From: Paenibacillus alkalitolerans
GTDB lineage: Bacteria > Bacillota > Bacilli > Paenibacillales > YIM-B00363
Reading direction: 5' to 3'
DNA length: 64,000 bases
Assembly (NCBI RefSeq): GCF_016482785.1
Contig: NZ_JAEMXM010000005.1
Span: 1 to 64,000 of the forward strand
How positions within the stretch are numbered: position 1 is the first letter of the stretch; each line of letters starts with the position of its first letter. Positions 33,391 through 43,000 of the stretch are shown here, piece by piece. The notes beneath the pieces are model-generated. The model saw nothing but the letters and a program-made list of their open reading frames with translations. It was not told where the DNA came from and made no database searches. Position numbers and translations under genes: made by a program.

Positions 33391-36300
33391 ATGAAGATGT
33401 TGAATATGAATCGGTGGATTCGGTTGGAGGCGGACTCGCCGGATGCGGAATACGGCACTCTGGAACCGTTGCGAGAAGCGGTGTACACGAATGAGATCGC
33501 CGAGGACTGGCGCGACTGGGATTGCATCGCATTGGAGCTGGAGATTCCGGAAGAAGCTGCGGGAGCTGTTGAGCTGACCTTTCACGTGTACCCGCTCATG
33601 ATAGGCAGGCCGGAATACATAGAATGTACGACCGCCAAGGTTACCGTTGCGGGGGCCGGATGGCGGACGGTGGAGGTTTCGTTCGATCAGTTCGATGCCA
33701 TGCGGATGACGCGAGCGTTTTGGCGCTTTATCCATCGGGTAGGTGTGACCGCTCGTTATATAGACGGCGACTGCCGGGCGGCGCTGCGCGTCGGGCGCAT
33801 CCGCTTGAAGAAGCAAGGGCGCATTGGGCTGAGCGCCCCGCTGCTTTCGCAGTCGGCGGAAGCGGGGGAAACCGTCGGCTATAAGCTTTACGTGGAGAAT
33901 GAAACGATAGAAACGCAGGCAGTCTTTTTAGGATGGGAACGCTACGGTTTTGAATCGATGGAAGCGCGGCTCCAGCCGGAGCATATCATGCTGGGACCGG
34001 GCGAGAAGAAGGAGGCGGTGTTGGAGGTTCGTGTACATGACGGCATCGCTCCCGGCGGCTATGAAGCTTTGACTGTATTCGCCGTGCCGAACGGGGACGC
34101 CAATTACAAGAAGAGGCTTACGTTCCAAACCGTCCGGAAGCTTGCCCGTCCGTATCTCATTCACACGGAAGCGGGTTGGGAGGAGGTTCGCCGCAAGGCG
34201 GACATGCATGAATGGGCGCGAAGCGAGCTAGCCCGTTATGTGAGGAAGGCCGAGGATTGGGCGGTGCCGGAGACTCGGGGCGCCGGGGCATCGTACGCCT
34301 TCGAATTGCACGAACGGTTCAATTTTTATGCCGCGGCCGTCGCATGGAAGCTTACAGGCAGGCGCGAATTCCTTGAGAAGGCAGCCGGTTTTCTGCGCAG
34401 GTTGGCCGATCCGCATACCGGATATCCGGGCACGAAGGCACCGGTGTTTCACATTCGTTCGGCAGATGAACCGTTCCCTTCTTTCGTCCCGGCGGATGTG
34501 AAGGTGTGCGGCGGCGGATTGATTCATGAGGGAGAGTTTTTTCTCAGCATCGCTTCCGGTTACGACTTGATCCATGACGCCGGCATATTGACGGAAGAAG
34601 ATCATCGCCGGATCGAAGCGGCCTTCCGTCTGTTCATCAACAAAGCGGATTGGGCAATCACCGACGGGGATACGAACAACATTCCGTCCGGGGCGGCGAT
34701 CGGCGCTTTGATGTGCAGCTTGGCCATTCAGGATATGCATTGGATCCGCCGTTTTATTGACGGTCCCGGCGGTTACCGGGATATGGTTGCGACAGGAATT
34801 CTCGACGACGGATGGTATTTCGAGGTTGCTTCCAACTATGTCGTATTGTTTGCCGATATGTTCACGCGAGCCGCGCAAGCTTGCATACCGTGGGGAATTC
34901 ATTTGCAGGATTTGCGCGTGCCGCCTTCGTTTTTCAAGAACGCGATGCTGTCGCCGTGGTCGATGCCGCGGGACAAGCCGTTCCTCGGCATGTCGTTTCA
35001 GAAATTCGGACCGGTTGCAAGAAACTGCAGATCGGTGAAGGATGTATGCGACGCCATGCTGGCTTTCGTCGATTACCGCGGCATTTTGTTCGGGACGAAC
35101 GACTCGACGGACAAAGATGTGGTCCGTCTGTATGATCTCGCTTACTATGTTTGGCGCGATCCGCGGTATGTGAGCGTTATTAAGAACGGCGGCCCGGAAA
35201 GAAGAGACTTGATCTACGGTGTAGGCGAACTGCCGGAGGCTGACGCCACGCTGCATGAGCGGTCGGCTTACGCGGACAACGCGGGCTTATGCGTGCTGCG
35301 TTCCCGCGCCGAAGGACGATCCGCCGCCGAGCGGATTCAAGCCGTAATCAAGTACGGCACTCACGGCGGGTATCACGGCCACTTCGACCGTACCGGACTT
35401 GTCTCTGTGGCGCGGTACGGACGGAATGCATACGGGCCGCTGGCCGCTTGGTACGGCTATGCGTCCTTTATGTTCAAGATGTGGGTGCAGGCTTCCTTGT
35501 CGCACAATATGGTCGTTGTCGACCAGCGGATGCAGGAACCGGCCGAATCGAAGCGGCTCTTATTCCATAGCGGTTGTATGATGCAGGCGGCCGTTGTCGA
35601 AACGGTCGCGCGTTGGAGCGACCCGCCCTACGGCGGACAGACGCCTTACCCTCAGCGGTTCCCCGAGGATCGCGCGTGGATCGAAGGCAGGGAAGTGCTG
35701 CCGCCGGGCGAGCCGCGAAACCAAGGGGACATCGGCGAATATTCGGAACCGGTGCTGCAGCGCCGGTTGACGATCGTGACGGACGACTACGTTGCGGTTG
35801 CGGATATGCTGCGGGCGGAGCAGGAGCACACCTTCGATTGTCTTTATCACTTTCAGGGCTATGCAGGTATCGTAGCGAAGGAGAAGCGGCTGCTCCGGCA
35901 TACGGCCACAATGAACCGCGACCCTTATGGCGCGGGGCAGTTCGTCGCCGATTGCGACTGGTATGCGTGCGACGGTCCGACGGTTGTGAGATTTTCGCAC
36001 GAGTACGACCCGGAGCGGGACGATGCCGACGGCCGCCATATAAAATATAACGAAAGCGGCCGCATGAACACGGATGTGCACGCTTTATGGCCTCCACGGC
36101 AGGAGGTCATGACCGGCCGGTACCCGGAAGCGGATGCGGTAAACAAGCGATTGACTTATACGGTGTCGGGAGACGGCAAGACGTTGGCGGAGGGCCGGTT
36201 CGGCGCCTGGATATTGGGCAAGCGCGAGGTAACTGTTCCGGTGGCGGGCGTCAGGGAGATAACGTTGAGCATTGCGGTGGAGGCCGCCAAGAAAAAGACG

Positions 36301-36843
36301 GTATTCTGGGGCGATCCGTATGTGTTGACTGCGTCAGGAAGCAAGATCCCGCTGCATGCGCTGCCGGTCCGTTACGATAACGTGGATCCGGGTAACGGGA
36401 CAGGAGCGGATTATTACGGAGGTCCCGTGCACTTGGAGGGAAAGCGGTATGAAGAAGCGATGCCGCTCGAGCCGCTAGATCGAGACAAGCCGGCCGTCGC
36501 TTCATTCGATCTTTCCGGTGTTGATGCGGTTTCGTTTCACGCCGTAATCGGCGGGGATTACCCGGTCGGCGACGATCCGGCGCGGCGCACAACCGTAAGC
36601 TTCCGGTCGAAAGGACGCGAAGCCCGTTTCATCACTTTGCTTGAGCTGTACGAAGGCGCGCCGTCGATTGTATCGGCGGAGGCGGAATCGGACAACACGC
36701 TGCGCGTGCGGTTGTCCGGCGGCCGGCTGCAGCAAATTGATATTTCCCGATTTGCCGGAGACGGGTCGGACGTAACCGTGCGAATCAGGGAATACCGCGG
36801 CGGCGAGCTGACGAGAGAGGAAACGGCCTCGGCGGCTAAATGA
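33391..36843 (+). CDS. Heparinase II/III-family polysaccharide lyase-like protein
   Basis: 1150 residues, about twice a plain heparinase II. ATG 33391 follows AAGGAGAG; no signal peptide is visible, so it is probably cytoplasmic. Residues 1-150 form a beta domain (CIALELEIPEEAAGAVELTF), 150-260 a second beta domain, 280-600 an alpha-barrel (FEVASNYVVLFADMFTRAAQ; DTNNIPSGAAIGALM), and 640-1150 the beta-sandwich with the heparinase II/III motif GGYHGHFDRTGLVSVARYGR. Its C-terminal half is homologous to the remnant at 13.6-15.2 kb. Lyases of this clan cut uronic-acid polysaccharides by beta-elimination; the true substrate is unknown. A 25-bp palindrome array follows. Confidence 0.85.
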   Translation: MKMLNMNRWIRLEADSPDAEYGTLEPLREAVYTNEIAEDWRDWDCIALELEIPEEAAGAVELTFHVYPLMIGRPEYIECTTAKVTVAGAGWRTVEVSFDQFDAMRMTRAFWRFIHRVGVTARYIDGDCRAALRVGRIRLKKQGRIGLSAPLLSQSAEAGETVGYKLYVENETIETQAVFLGWERYGFESMEARLQPEHIMLGPGEKKEAVLEVRVHDGIAPGGYEALTVFAVPNGDANYKKRLTFQTVRKLARPYLIHTEAGWEEVRRKADMHEWARSELARYVRKAEDWAVPETRGAGASYAFELHERFNFYAAAVAWKLTGRREFLEKAAGFLRRLADPHTGYPGTKAPVFHIRSADEPFPSFVPADVKVCGGGLIHEGEFFLSIASGYDLIHDAGILTEEDHRRIEAAFRLFINKADWAITDGDTNNIPSGAAIGALMCSLAIQDMHWIRRFIDGPGGYRDMVATGILDDGWYFEVASNYVVLFADMFTRAAQACIPWGIHLQDLRVPPSFFKNAMLSPWSMPRDKPFLGMSFQKFGPVARNCRSVKDVCDAMLAFVDYRGILFGTNDSTDKDVVRLYDLAYYVWRDPRYVSVIKNGGPERRDLIYGVGELPEADATLHERSAYADNAGLCVLRSRAEGRSAAERIQAVIKYGTHGGYHGHFDRTGLVSVARYGRNAYGPLAAWYGYASFMFKMWVQASLSHNMVVVDQRMQEPAESKRLLFHSGCMMQAAVVETVARWSDPPYGGQTPYPQRFPEDRAWIEGREVLPPGEPRNQGDIGEYSEPVLQRRLTIVTDDYVAVADMLRAEQEHTFDCLYHFQGYAGIVAKEKRLLRHTATMNRDPYGAGQFVADCDWYACDGPTVVRFSHEYDPERDDADGRHIKYNESGRMNTDVHALWPPRQEVMTGRYPEADAVNKRLTYTVSGDGKTLAEGRFGAWILGKREVTVPVAGVREITLSIAVEAAKKKTVFWGDPYVLTASGSKIPLHALPVRYDNVDPGNGTGADYYGGPVHLEGKRYEEAMPLEPLDRDKPAVASFDLSGVDAVSFHAVIGGDYPVGDDPARRTTVSFRSKGREARFITLLELYEGAPSIVSAEAESDNTLRVRLSGGRLQQIDISRFAGDGSDVTVRIREYRGGELTREETASAAK

Positions 36844-36853
36844 AATTAATGAT

Positions 36854-37040
36854 TGCAGGGGTAAAAGTTGCCGCTACAGGACGAGTTCATCTATTCGTTG
36901 AACTGCAGCGGCAGAAATCACCTCTGCATTCGACGATTCGTACGCGAAGAGCGATTAGGATGCCATACAGCGGTAAAAGTTGCCGCTCCGGCAACGTGAT
37001 GTTTATTTTATCCGTTACAACGGCAAAAAGTACCGCTGCA
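36854..37040. repeat. Array A: four 25-bp palindromes
   Basis: Four units of form TGCAGCGGTA-AAAGT-TGCCGCTGCA (10-bp arms, 5-nt centre) at 36854-36878, 36904-36928, 36966-36990 and 37016-37040. Unit starts are 50, 62 and 50 bp apart, so they form two equal pairs. They fill the 353-bp gap between the heparinase-like gene and the response regulator. REP/BIME-like; no spacer conservation as in CRISPR. Confidence 0.8.
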
Positions 37041-37196
37041 TACACGGCCCGCAACCACCCCTTCTGACTTGACATAATCATATATCCATACGCGGCGGCG
37101 GTATTCTCCAAGCAGAGAATGCCGCTTGTTGTATTGCCGAAAACATAATATGATGCATAGGACGAAAGACTTCCTGACAACGTTGGCGGTGATGTG

Positions 37197-38777
37197 ATGA
37201 AAGTCATGTTGGTGGACGATGAAATACTCGCCGTTCAGCATATCCGGAATATGCTGGACTGGGAAGCGTGCGGCTGCAAGATCGTCGGGGAGCATACGAA
37301 CCCGAGAAGAGCGCTGGAGTCGTTGGACCAGGCAAAGCCGGATCTCGTGATCGCGGATATCAAGATGCCCGGCATGGACGGTCTTGAGCTCAGTCAGCGG
37401 ATATTGGAGAAGCATCCCCGCACCAAGATCGTGCTGTTGACCTCGTACAAAGAATTCGAATACGCGAAAGCGGCGTTGACGATCGGCGTGGACAACTATT
37501 TGCTGAAACACGAAATCAACGCCGGTGCGCTGCGCTCCGAGCTGCAGCGCATCAAGGAGATGCTGGACCGGGAACGGCTGCGGACGAAAGCGTTTCGCAG
37601 CGAGACGCTGCGTAACCTATTGACGGGGCGGCTCCAGGAGCAGGAACTGCTGCGGCTGCGGGAAGACGACTCCTTCTTTGCCCCGGGCCGGCGTTTTGCG
37701 CTGTTCTTGATCCGGTTCGACGTCCCATTCCCGATGCATATTCCCGGTTTGCCGGCCGGGGACCCGGCACCGGCGGAGCCGCCGGACTTGTCCGGTTGTA
37801 TTTCGCATCAGCCGTCTTTCCAGGAAACGATCCGGATGGAATCGAACCTGTGGGTTGCCGTCGCGGAGTCTCCCGCCAGCGTCAGCAGGAAACAGCGGCG
37901 CGAGCGGCTGCATGAAGCGGCATCGTCCCTCCATCGTGTGATTAAAGCGTCGCTCGGCAGGACGGCAAGCATCTGTATCGCCGATGAAATCAAGGCGGAC
38001 GCGGAAGCGTCGCCAACTTATCACGCGGCGGCGGCTTTGCAGAAGAATGCGTTCATGTATGGCTGCGCAAACACTTTCCTATTGGGGGAAGAACCGTCTT
38101 CAGGCTCAGCACCAGACTCAGGCAATGAAGAGCAAGTGCGCAAGGAGCTCGAGCGTGCGGCACAATGGGCGGAAGCGCTGGATATCGAGAAGATGGCGGG
38201 AGCGTTGGAGCGAACGTTCCGGATCGCCGCCGAGCGGCGCAGCGCCGCATTGCTCCACGATTTGTGCGACCGTTGGATGCAGCTTCTGCATACGATGCGT
38301 ACCGGTTATCAATTATGCGGATTGGACGAGCTGTACCAAGACGGCGCGATTGATCCGAACGAGTGGAAAACCGTCGGGCACATCCGCGATTGGTTTGCGC
38401 GGCTGTTCAGGGAATCGGCGCTTCAGGCGGACGAAGCGGCCAAGCTTTCCGGCAAAGTGAGGCAGGCGATCGAATACATGCAAAAGCATTATCCCGAAGA
38501 CATTACGGCCGAAACGATCGCCAGCGCGCTCCACATGAGCGGAGACCGCCTTCGCCACCTGTTCAAGGAAGAAACGGGACATACGCTGTTGGAGCACCTG
38601 ACCCGCATCCGGCTGGAGCAAGCGAAAAAGCTGCTGGCGGAAGGAAGCTGCAAGGTGTATGAAATTGCCGGGATGGTCGGATACGGCAACAGCCAGTATT
38701 TCAGTCAAGTATTCCGCAAAGGCGTCGGCGTCAGCCCGAACGAGTACGCCGAAACCAAGGGGAGGCTCCCCCGATGA
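37197..38777 (+). CDS. YesN-type response regulator (REC + AraC HTH)
   Basis: 526 residues. Receiver domain at residues 1-120 with acidic pair in LVDDE, phospho-acceptor Asp54 (VIADIKMPGMDG) and Lys in NYLLKHE; a long helical middle; AraC helix-turn-helix at about 430-526 (ASALHMSGDRLRHLFKEETG; GYGNSQYFSQVFRKGVGVSP). Its stop overlaps the kinase start by 4 nt. It should activate the sugar ABC operon that follows. GTG 37194 and ATG 37197 are alternative adjacent starts. Confidence 0.93.
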   Translation: MKVMLVDDEILAVQHIRNMLDWEACGCKIVGEHTNPRRALESLDQAKPDLVIADIKMPGMDGLELSQRILEKHPRTKIVLLTSYKEFEYAKAALTIGVDNYLLKHEINAGALRSELQRIKEMLDRERLRTKAFRSETLRNLLTGRLQEQELLRLREDDSFFAPGRRFALFLIRFDVPFPMHIPGLPAGDPAPAEPPDLSGCISHQPSFQETIRMESNLWVAVAESPASVSRKQRRERLHEAASSLHRVIKASLGRTASICIADEIKADAEASPTYHAAAALQKNAFMYGCANTFLLGEEPSSGSAPDSGNEEQVRKELERAAQWAEALDIEKMAGALERTFRIAAERRSAALLHDLCDRWMQLLHTMRTGYQLCGLDELYQDGAIDPNEWKTVGHIRDWFARLFRESALQADEAAKLSGKVRQAIEYMQKHYPEDITAETIASALHMSGDRLRHLFKEETGHTLLEHLTRIRLEQAKKLLAEGSCKVYEIAGMVGYGNSQYFSQVFRKGVGVSPNEYAETKGRLPR

Positions 38778-40486
38778 GAGTGAAAATCCGTACGAAAATT
38801 ATTGCAATATGCGCGTTCGTCATTACCGCTTCGTTATTTTCAAGCGGTTTTTTCACATACGAATACGTCACCGGCATCTTGAGGGAACGTTCCGTGAACG
38901 ACAGCAAGACGCATCTGGCGCAAATATCCGTGCAGCTGTCGAGGGTGCGGGAGCAGGTGGTCAAGATCGCCGAATATATCGTTTCGGATGAGGAGATTCA
39001 TGTGCGCATCGCGCCGAATCGTTCCGCAACGCTCGAAGAGGAATACTTCAGGATGCATGAGGTGCAGGACCGGTTAAAGCGGTTTACCGCATTGAACGCG
39101 TTCATTTTGAACGCATTGATCGTAAGGGAAGACGGAGCGACGTTCTCCAACAACTCCGGATATGCAGATTATTTCGCCGAATATTTGAAGCAGCCGTGGT
39201 TTCAATCGTTTCTCGATTCCGGGCGGCGCATCGGCTTCACCGCTCCGCACGATTTCTTCTACTTGAACGGGAAGCGCCCGGTATTCAGCTATGTCGTGAA
39301 GTATAAAAACCTGCAGGCCGCAAATTCTCCCGACTACTATTTGGTGCTGGACATCCAGCTATCCGAAATCACGAATGCGTTCGAACAAAGCGCGGCGGAT
39401 TTCGAACAGATGCTGCTCTTTAACGGAACGGGAGACGTGCTGTTTCTCGGAGGCTCCGCCCCGGACGAGTCGTTCGGCCAGATGATCGAACGGGCGATGC
39501 AACAAGACGGGATCGCGGAGACCGGCGAGCATATCGCGATTTCGTACGCGCCAGATCCGGACGGATGGAAGCAGGCCGCCGTCATCTCGAAGAAGAAGCT
39601 GTTCGCCCCGATCAACCGGATTTTGGACTACTACTTGTTGATTACGGTATCCAGTCTGGCTGCGATGCTGCTGATCATTTTACCCTTCATCGTGAACATG
39701 ACGCGTCCGATCTCGAAGCTGACCCAGGCGATGAAACGCGTATCCGTCGGGGATCTGAACACGAGCGTATCGATCCGCAGCGGCGACGAAATGGAGCTGT
39801 TGGGCGCGGGTTTCAACCGGATGGTGGGCGATCTGAGTCAATACGTGCAGGCGTCCATCCGGCATGAAGAGACGAAACGGAAGATGCAGATCAGTTTGCT
39901 GATGGCCCAAATCAATCCGCATTTTATCTACAATACGCTCAATACCGTCATTTATTTGTCGCATGCGGGGAGAAGCAACGACGCCGCGAAAATAACCGAA
40001 GCGTTGATCGGCATTCTCCAAGACACGATAAAGACGGGGGACGAGGAATATTTTTCGACGCTGCAAGAAGAAATTCATGTCGTTGCCAAATATATAGACA
40101 TCCAGCATTACCGGTATCCGGGGCGCTTCCGGGTGGAGTGGAGCGTCGACGAATCGCTTCTGGCGGCGAACGTGCCGCGCCTGGTCATTCAACCGTTGGT
40201 CGAAAATGCGCTTTTTCACGGAGTTATTCCGATGGACGAAGCGGGAGTGATTCGAATATCCGTACGGCGGGTGGACGACGGGATGCTGATCGAGGTGGAG
40301 GATAACGGCATAGGGCTGCAGGAAGCTTCGGGGCGGCGGAGGGACCGCATGCGCGGCATCGGATTGTCCAACGTGCGGGAGCGGATCCGGTATTTATACG
40401 GCGGCAGCTTCGGTGTCACGGTCGTTAACGGGGAGGAGCGCGGCGCAAAGGCCGCCGTTCGTTTGCCGCTGCGCGACCGGATATGA
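38774..40486 (+). CDS. YesM-type sensor histidine kinase
   Basis: 570 residues. Membrane helices at about 8-30 and 285-308 flank a 250-residue extracellular Cache-like sensor; HAMP follows (ISKLTQAMKRVSVGDLNTSV). The phospho-acceptor His is near residue 382 in AQINPHFIYNTLNTVIYLSH; ATP-site motifs: VIQPLVENALFHGV, EDNGIGLQ and RGIGLSNVRERI. A HisKA_7TM/His_kinase-type pair partner of the regulator just upstream. It likely senses extracellular oligosaccharide. Confidence 0.93.
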   Translation: MRVKIRTKIIAICAFVITASLFSSGFFTYEYVTGILRERSVNDSKTHLAQISVQLSRVREQVVKIAEYIVSDEEIHVRIAPNRSATLEEEYFRMHEVQDRLKRFTALNAFILNALIVREDGATFSNNSGYADYFAEYLKQPWFQSFLDSGRRIGFTAPHDFFYLNGKRPVFSYVVKYKNLQAANSPDYYLVLDIQLSEITNAFEQSAADFEQMLLFNGTGDVLFLGGSAPDESFGQMIERAMQQDGIAETGEHIAISYAPDPDGWKQAAVISKKKLFAPINRILDYYLLITVSSLAAMLLIILPFIVNMTRPISKLTQAMKRVSVGDLNTSVSIRSGDEMELLGAGFNRMVGDLSQYVQASIRHEETKRKMQISLLMAQINPHFIYNTLNTVIYLSHAGRSNDAAKITEALIGILQDTIKTGDEEYFSTLQEEIHVVAKYIDIQHYRYPGRFRVEWSVDESLLAANVPRLVIQPLVENALFHGVIPMDEAGVIRISVRRVDDGMLIEVEDNGIGLQEASGRRRDRMRGIGLSNVRERIRYLYGGSFGVTVVNGEERGAKAAVRLPLRDRI

Positions 40487-40544
40487 AACAAAATAGCCGT
40501 TTTACCTTGTGCAGCTTTGTTGAAAGCGCTGTTACAATGAATCG

Positions 40545-40558
40545 TGCAAACGCTTTCT
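40545..40558 (+). promoter_or_regulatory. cre site (CcpA operator)
   Basis: TGCAAACGCTTTCT fits the cre consensus TGNAANCGNWNNC. It lies 25 bp before the start of the sugar-binding lipoprotein and downstream of a TACAAT -10-like box, so catabolite repression of the transporter is expected. A second near-match, TTGAAAGCGCTGTTAC, lies at 40520. Confidence 0.7.
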
Positions 40559-40582
40559 ATATAGTTCTTGGAGGGGATTCGG

Positions 40583-41959
40583 TTGAAGGTACAGGCAAAG
40601 AAGACTTGGCTAAGCATTCTGCTCTTGATTGCGATCGTTGTCGTCGCGGGCTGCTCAGGAGGCGGCGGAGCGGCGGGCCCGAAAGAAGGAGCAGCTGCGG
40701 AGGGGCAAACCGGCGATTCGGACTCGGCGGAAAAGCCGGAGACGTCGCCCGAAGCGCTTACCGCGACCATTAAAGTGTGGGATTGGGACGAAACATTTTT
40801 AACGACGATGATACCCGAATTCAACAAGAAGTACCCGGGCATTAAAGTAGAGTACACGGTCGTCAATCCGAACGATTACCTGCAGAAGCTTCAGAGCGGC
40901 ATCGCGTCGGGCTCCGACGTTCCGGACGTCATTCTCGGCGAAACGGCTTACCGGGGCAAGCTGTTCGATCTGGACGTGCTGGATAATCTCGAGCAGGCGC
41001 CATACAGCTTCGACCGTTCGCAGCTGCTTGATTATTTGATTCCGCTCATGTCCAATTCGCGGGGCGAAATCGTAGGCATCGATCAGCAAATTACGCCGGC
41101 CGGCTTCGCGTACCGCCGGGATTTGGCGAAGGAGTACCTCGGAACCGACGTTCCGGAGGAGCTGGAGCAGCTGCTGCCGGATTGGGACGCTTTTATCGCG
41201 AAGGGGAAAGAAGCGGCGGAGAAGAGCGGCGGCAAGGTAACGATGCTGCCTGGTTTGGGCGATGCGTTCCTCGCATTGCGCGGCCAAACCGCGAAGCCGT
41301 ACATCAACGGCACGGAAATCGATTTGACGTCCCGTATGCAGGAGCCGCTTGCGAAGCTGTTCGAGATGAGGGATGCGGGCATTCTCGGCAAGCACGAATT
41401 GTGGACGCCGTCCTGGTCGGCTTCGATGGCTTCGGGCGAAAATATATTTTACCCGATGGCGCCGTGGGGACCGAAGTGGCATATTTCGGCGAACGATCCG
41501 GAAGGCAGCGGCCGATGGGGACTCGTGAAAGCGCCGGGCGGCAGCTTCACCCGCGGAGGCACTTCGATCAGCATTTATAAAGACAGCAAAGTGAAGGAAG
41601 CCGCATGGGCGTACGTGAACTTCATGTACTTGTCCGACGAAGGCACGAAGCTCGCTTACAAAAAGTTCGGAGTAACGCCGGGAATCAAGTCGTTCTACGA
41701 AACAAATAAAGACCTGATTGAGCAAGGCAGCGAGTACGACGCGTTTTTCGGCGGCCAAAATTTGGCAAAGTACTTTATCGAGAAAATCGTTACAGGCGTA
41801 ACGGGCGAGCCGCAATCGAAGTACGAGTCGATCGTCGAAGGCGCATTCATGTCGCTGTACCCGCTGTGGACGAAAGATACAGGCATTAGCTCAGAGCAGG
41901 CGCTGGAGAAATTTATTGCGGAAGTGAAGAACAAAGCCGCCGGCGCGACGGTGAAATAA
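40583..41959 (+). CDS. Sugar ABC transporter substrate-binding lipoprotein (CUT1)
   Basis: 458 residues from TTG 40583, with GGAGGGG 6 nt upstream. Signal peptide and lipobox LLIAIVVVAGC (Cys about residue 22), then a Gly/Ala/Glu linker. Mature domain of family 1 solute-binding proteins: IKVWDWDETFLTTMIPEFNK, YTVVNPNDYLQKLQSGIASG, PDVILGETAY and MAPWGPKWHIS. It captures an oligosaccharide outside the membrane for the two permeases that follow. No ATPase gene is present, as usual for CUT1 systems that share MsmX. Confidence 0.92.
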   Translation: MKVQAKKTWLSILLLIAIVVVAGCSGGGGAAGPKEGAAAEGQTGDSDSAEKPETSPEALTATIKVWDWDETFLTTMIPEFNKKYPGIKVEYTVVNPNDYLQKLQSGIASGSDVPDVILGETAYRGKLFDLDVLDNLEQAPYSFDRSQLLDYLIPLMSNSRGEIVGIDQQITPAGFAYRRDLAKEYLGTDVPEELEQLLPDWDAFIAKGKEAAEKSGGKVTMLPGLGDAFLALRGQTAKPYINGTEIDLTSRMQEPLAKLFEMRDAGILGKHELWTPSWSASMASGENIFYPMAPWGPKWHISANDPEGSGRWGLVKAPGGSFTRGGTSISIYKDSKVKEAAWAYVNFMYLSDEGTKLAYKKFGVTPGIKSFYETNKDLIEQGSEYDAFFGGQNLAKYFIEKIVTGVTGEPQSKYESIVEGAFMSLYPLWTKDTGISSEQALEKFIAEVKNKAAGATVK

Positions 41960-42046
41960 TCGTTCGGTAAAGAAGGGATGAGCAGCCGTTCCGTTCGCGG
42001 ACGGTTGCTCATCTGCAAATTACGGGATAAAAGAGGGAAATCAATC

Positions 42047-43000
42047 ATGACTAACGAAATGAAGACGGCACCCGTAATGCCGCCGCTTGGTAACCGGCGG
42101 CCGCGATGGAATGTATGGCCGTACGTCTTCGCGCTTCCGTTCGTGCTCGCTTACGCCGTGTTCCAGATGTATCCGGTCGGATATTCCTTCTTCTTAAGTC
42201 TCCACGATTGGAACGGAGTCGGCGCAAAGACGTATATCGGCTTCAAAAATTACGCCGATCTGTTTACACGGGATCCGTTGTTTTATAAATCGCTGTACAA
42301 CACGGTCATTATGATGCTGATGAGCGTGCCCGTTACGATTATTCTCGGTGTGACGCTGGCGTATTTGACGTTTCATCTCGTGAAGGGGCGCCGTTTTTTC
42401 CAAACGGTGAACTTCCTGCCTTATATTACGACACCGGTTGCGATCGGGTTTATTTTCTCGTTCCTGTTCGATTGGCAGACCGGTACGGTGAATCAACTGC
42501 TGCTAAAAACAGGGCTCGCGGACGAAGGGGTGTACTGGCTGCAAGGCGAGTGGACGTCGCGCATGATTATCGCCCTGATGATCATATGGCGAAATCTAGG
42601 GTATTTCATGGCGATATATTTGGCCGGCATGACGGCGATTCCGCAGGACGTGTACGAGGCGGCGAAGGTTGACGGCTCGAGCGGCTTCCACACGTTCCGC
42701 ACGATTACCTTCCCGCTGCTGCGAAACATTACCGTGTTTCTGGTAGTCACATCCGTGATCGGAGGGCTGCAGCTGTTCGACGAGCCGAAGCTGTTATACG
42801 GCGGCTGGTCCGGTTCCGTGCAGGTCGGCGGACCCGAAAACGCGGCGCTCACCGTCATATGGAAATTCGTCGACGACTCCTTCATCTCGAACACCAGATT
42901 CGGATACGGCTCGGCGATCGCATACGCGCTTTTCATGATCATAATCGTGTTTTCTATCGCGAGCTACCGGCTGACGGCAGGAAAGGAGGACCGCGGATGA
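42047..43000 (+). CDS. Sugar ABC transporter permease (MalF-like)
   Basis: 317 residues from ATG 42047 (AGAGGGAA upstream). Six membrane helices starting WPYVFALPFVLAYAVFQMYP; the EAA loop that contacts the ATPase is VYEAAKVDGSSGFHTFRTIT followed by FPLL. FLLPYITTPVAIG-type segment (FLPYITTPVAIGFIFSFLFD) is typical of CUT1. Overlaps the next permease by 4 nt (ATGA). Confidence 0.93.
   Translation: MTNEMKTAPVMPPLGNRRPRWNVWPYVFALPFVLAYAVFQMYPVGYSFFLSLHDWNGVGAKTYIGFKNYADLFTRDPLFYKSLYNTVIMMLMSVPVTIILGVTLAYLTFHLVKGRRFFQTVNFLPYITTPVAIGFIFSFLFDWQTGTVNQLLLKTGLADEGVYWLQGEWTSRMIIALMIIWRNLGYFMAIYLAGMTAIPQDVYEAAKVDGSSGFHTFRTITFPLLRNITVFLVVTSVIGGLQLFDEPKLLYGGWSGSVQVGGPENAALTVIWKFVDDSFISNTRFGYGSAIAYALFMIIIVFSIASYRLTAGKEDRG

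Noticed and set aside
36854-37040. CRISPR array
   Set aside because: Units are palindromes of 25 bp with unequal 25-37-bp gaps and diverged sequence, and no cas genes are present. The same applies to 48630-48832.
40520-40535. Second cre site TTGAAAGCGCTGTTAC
   Set aside because: The final conserved C is displaced by one base relative to the consensus; the site at 40545 is the better match.
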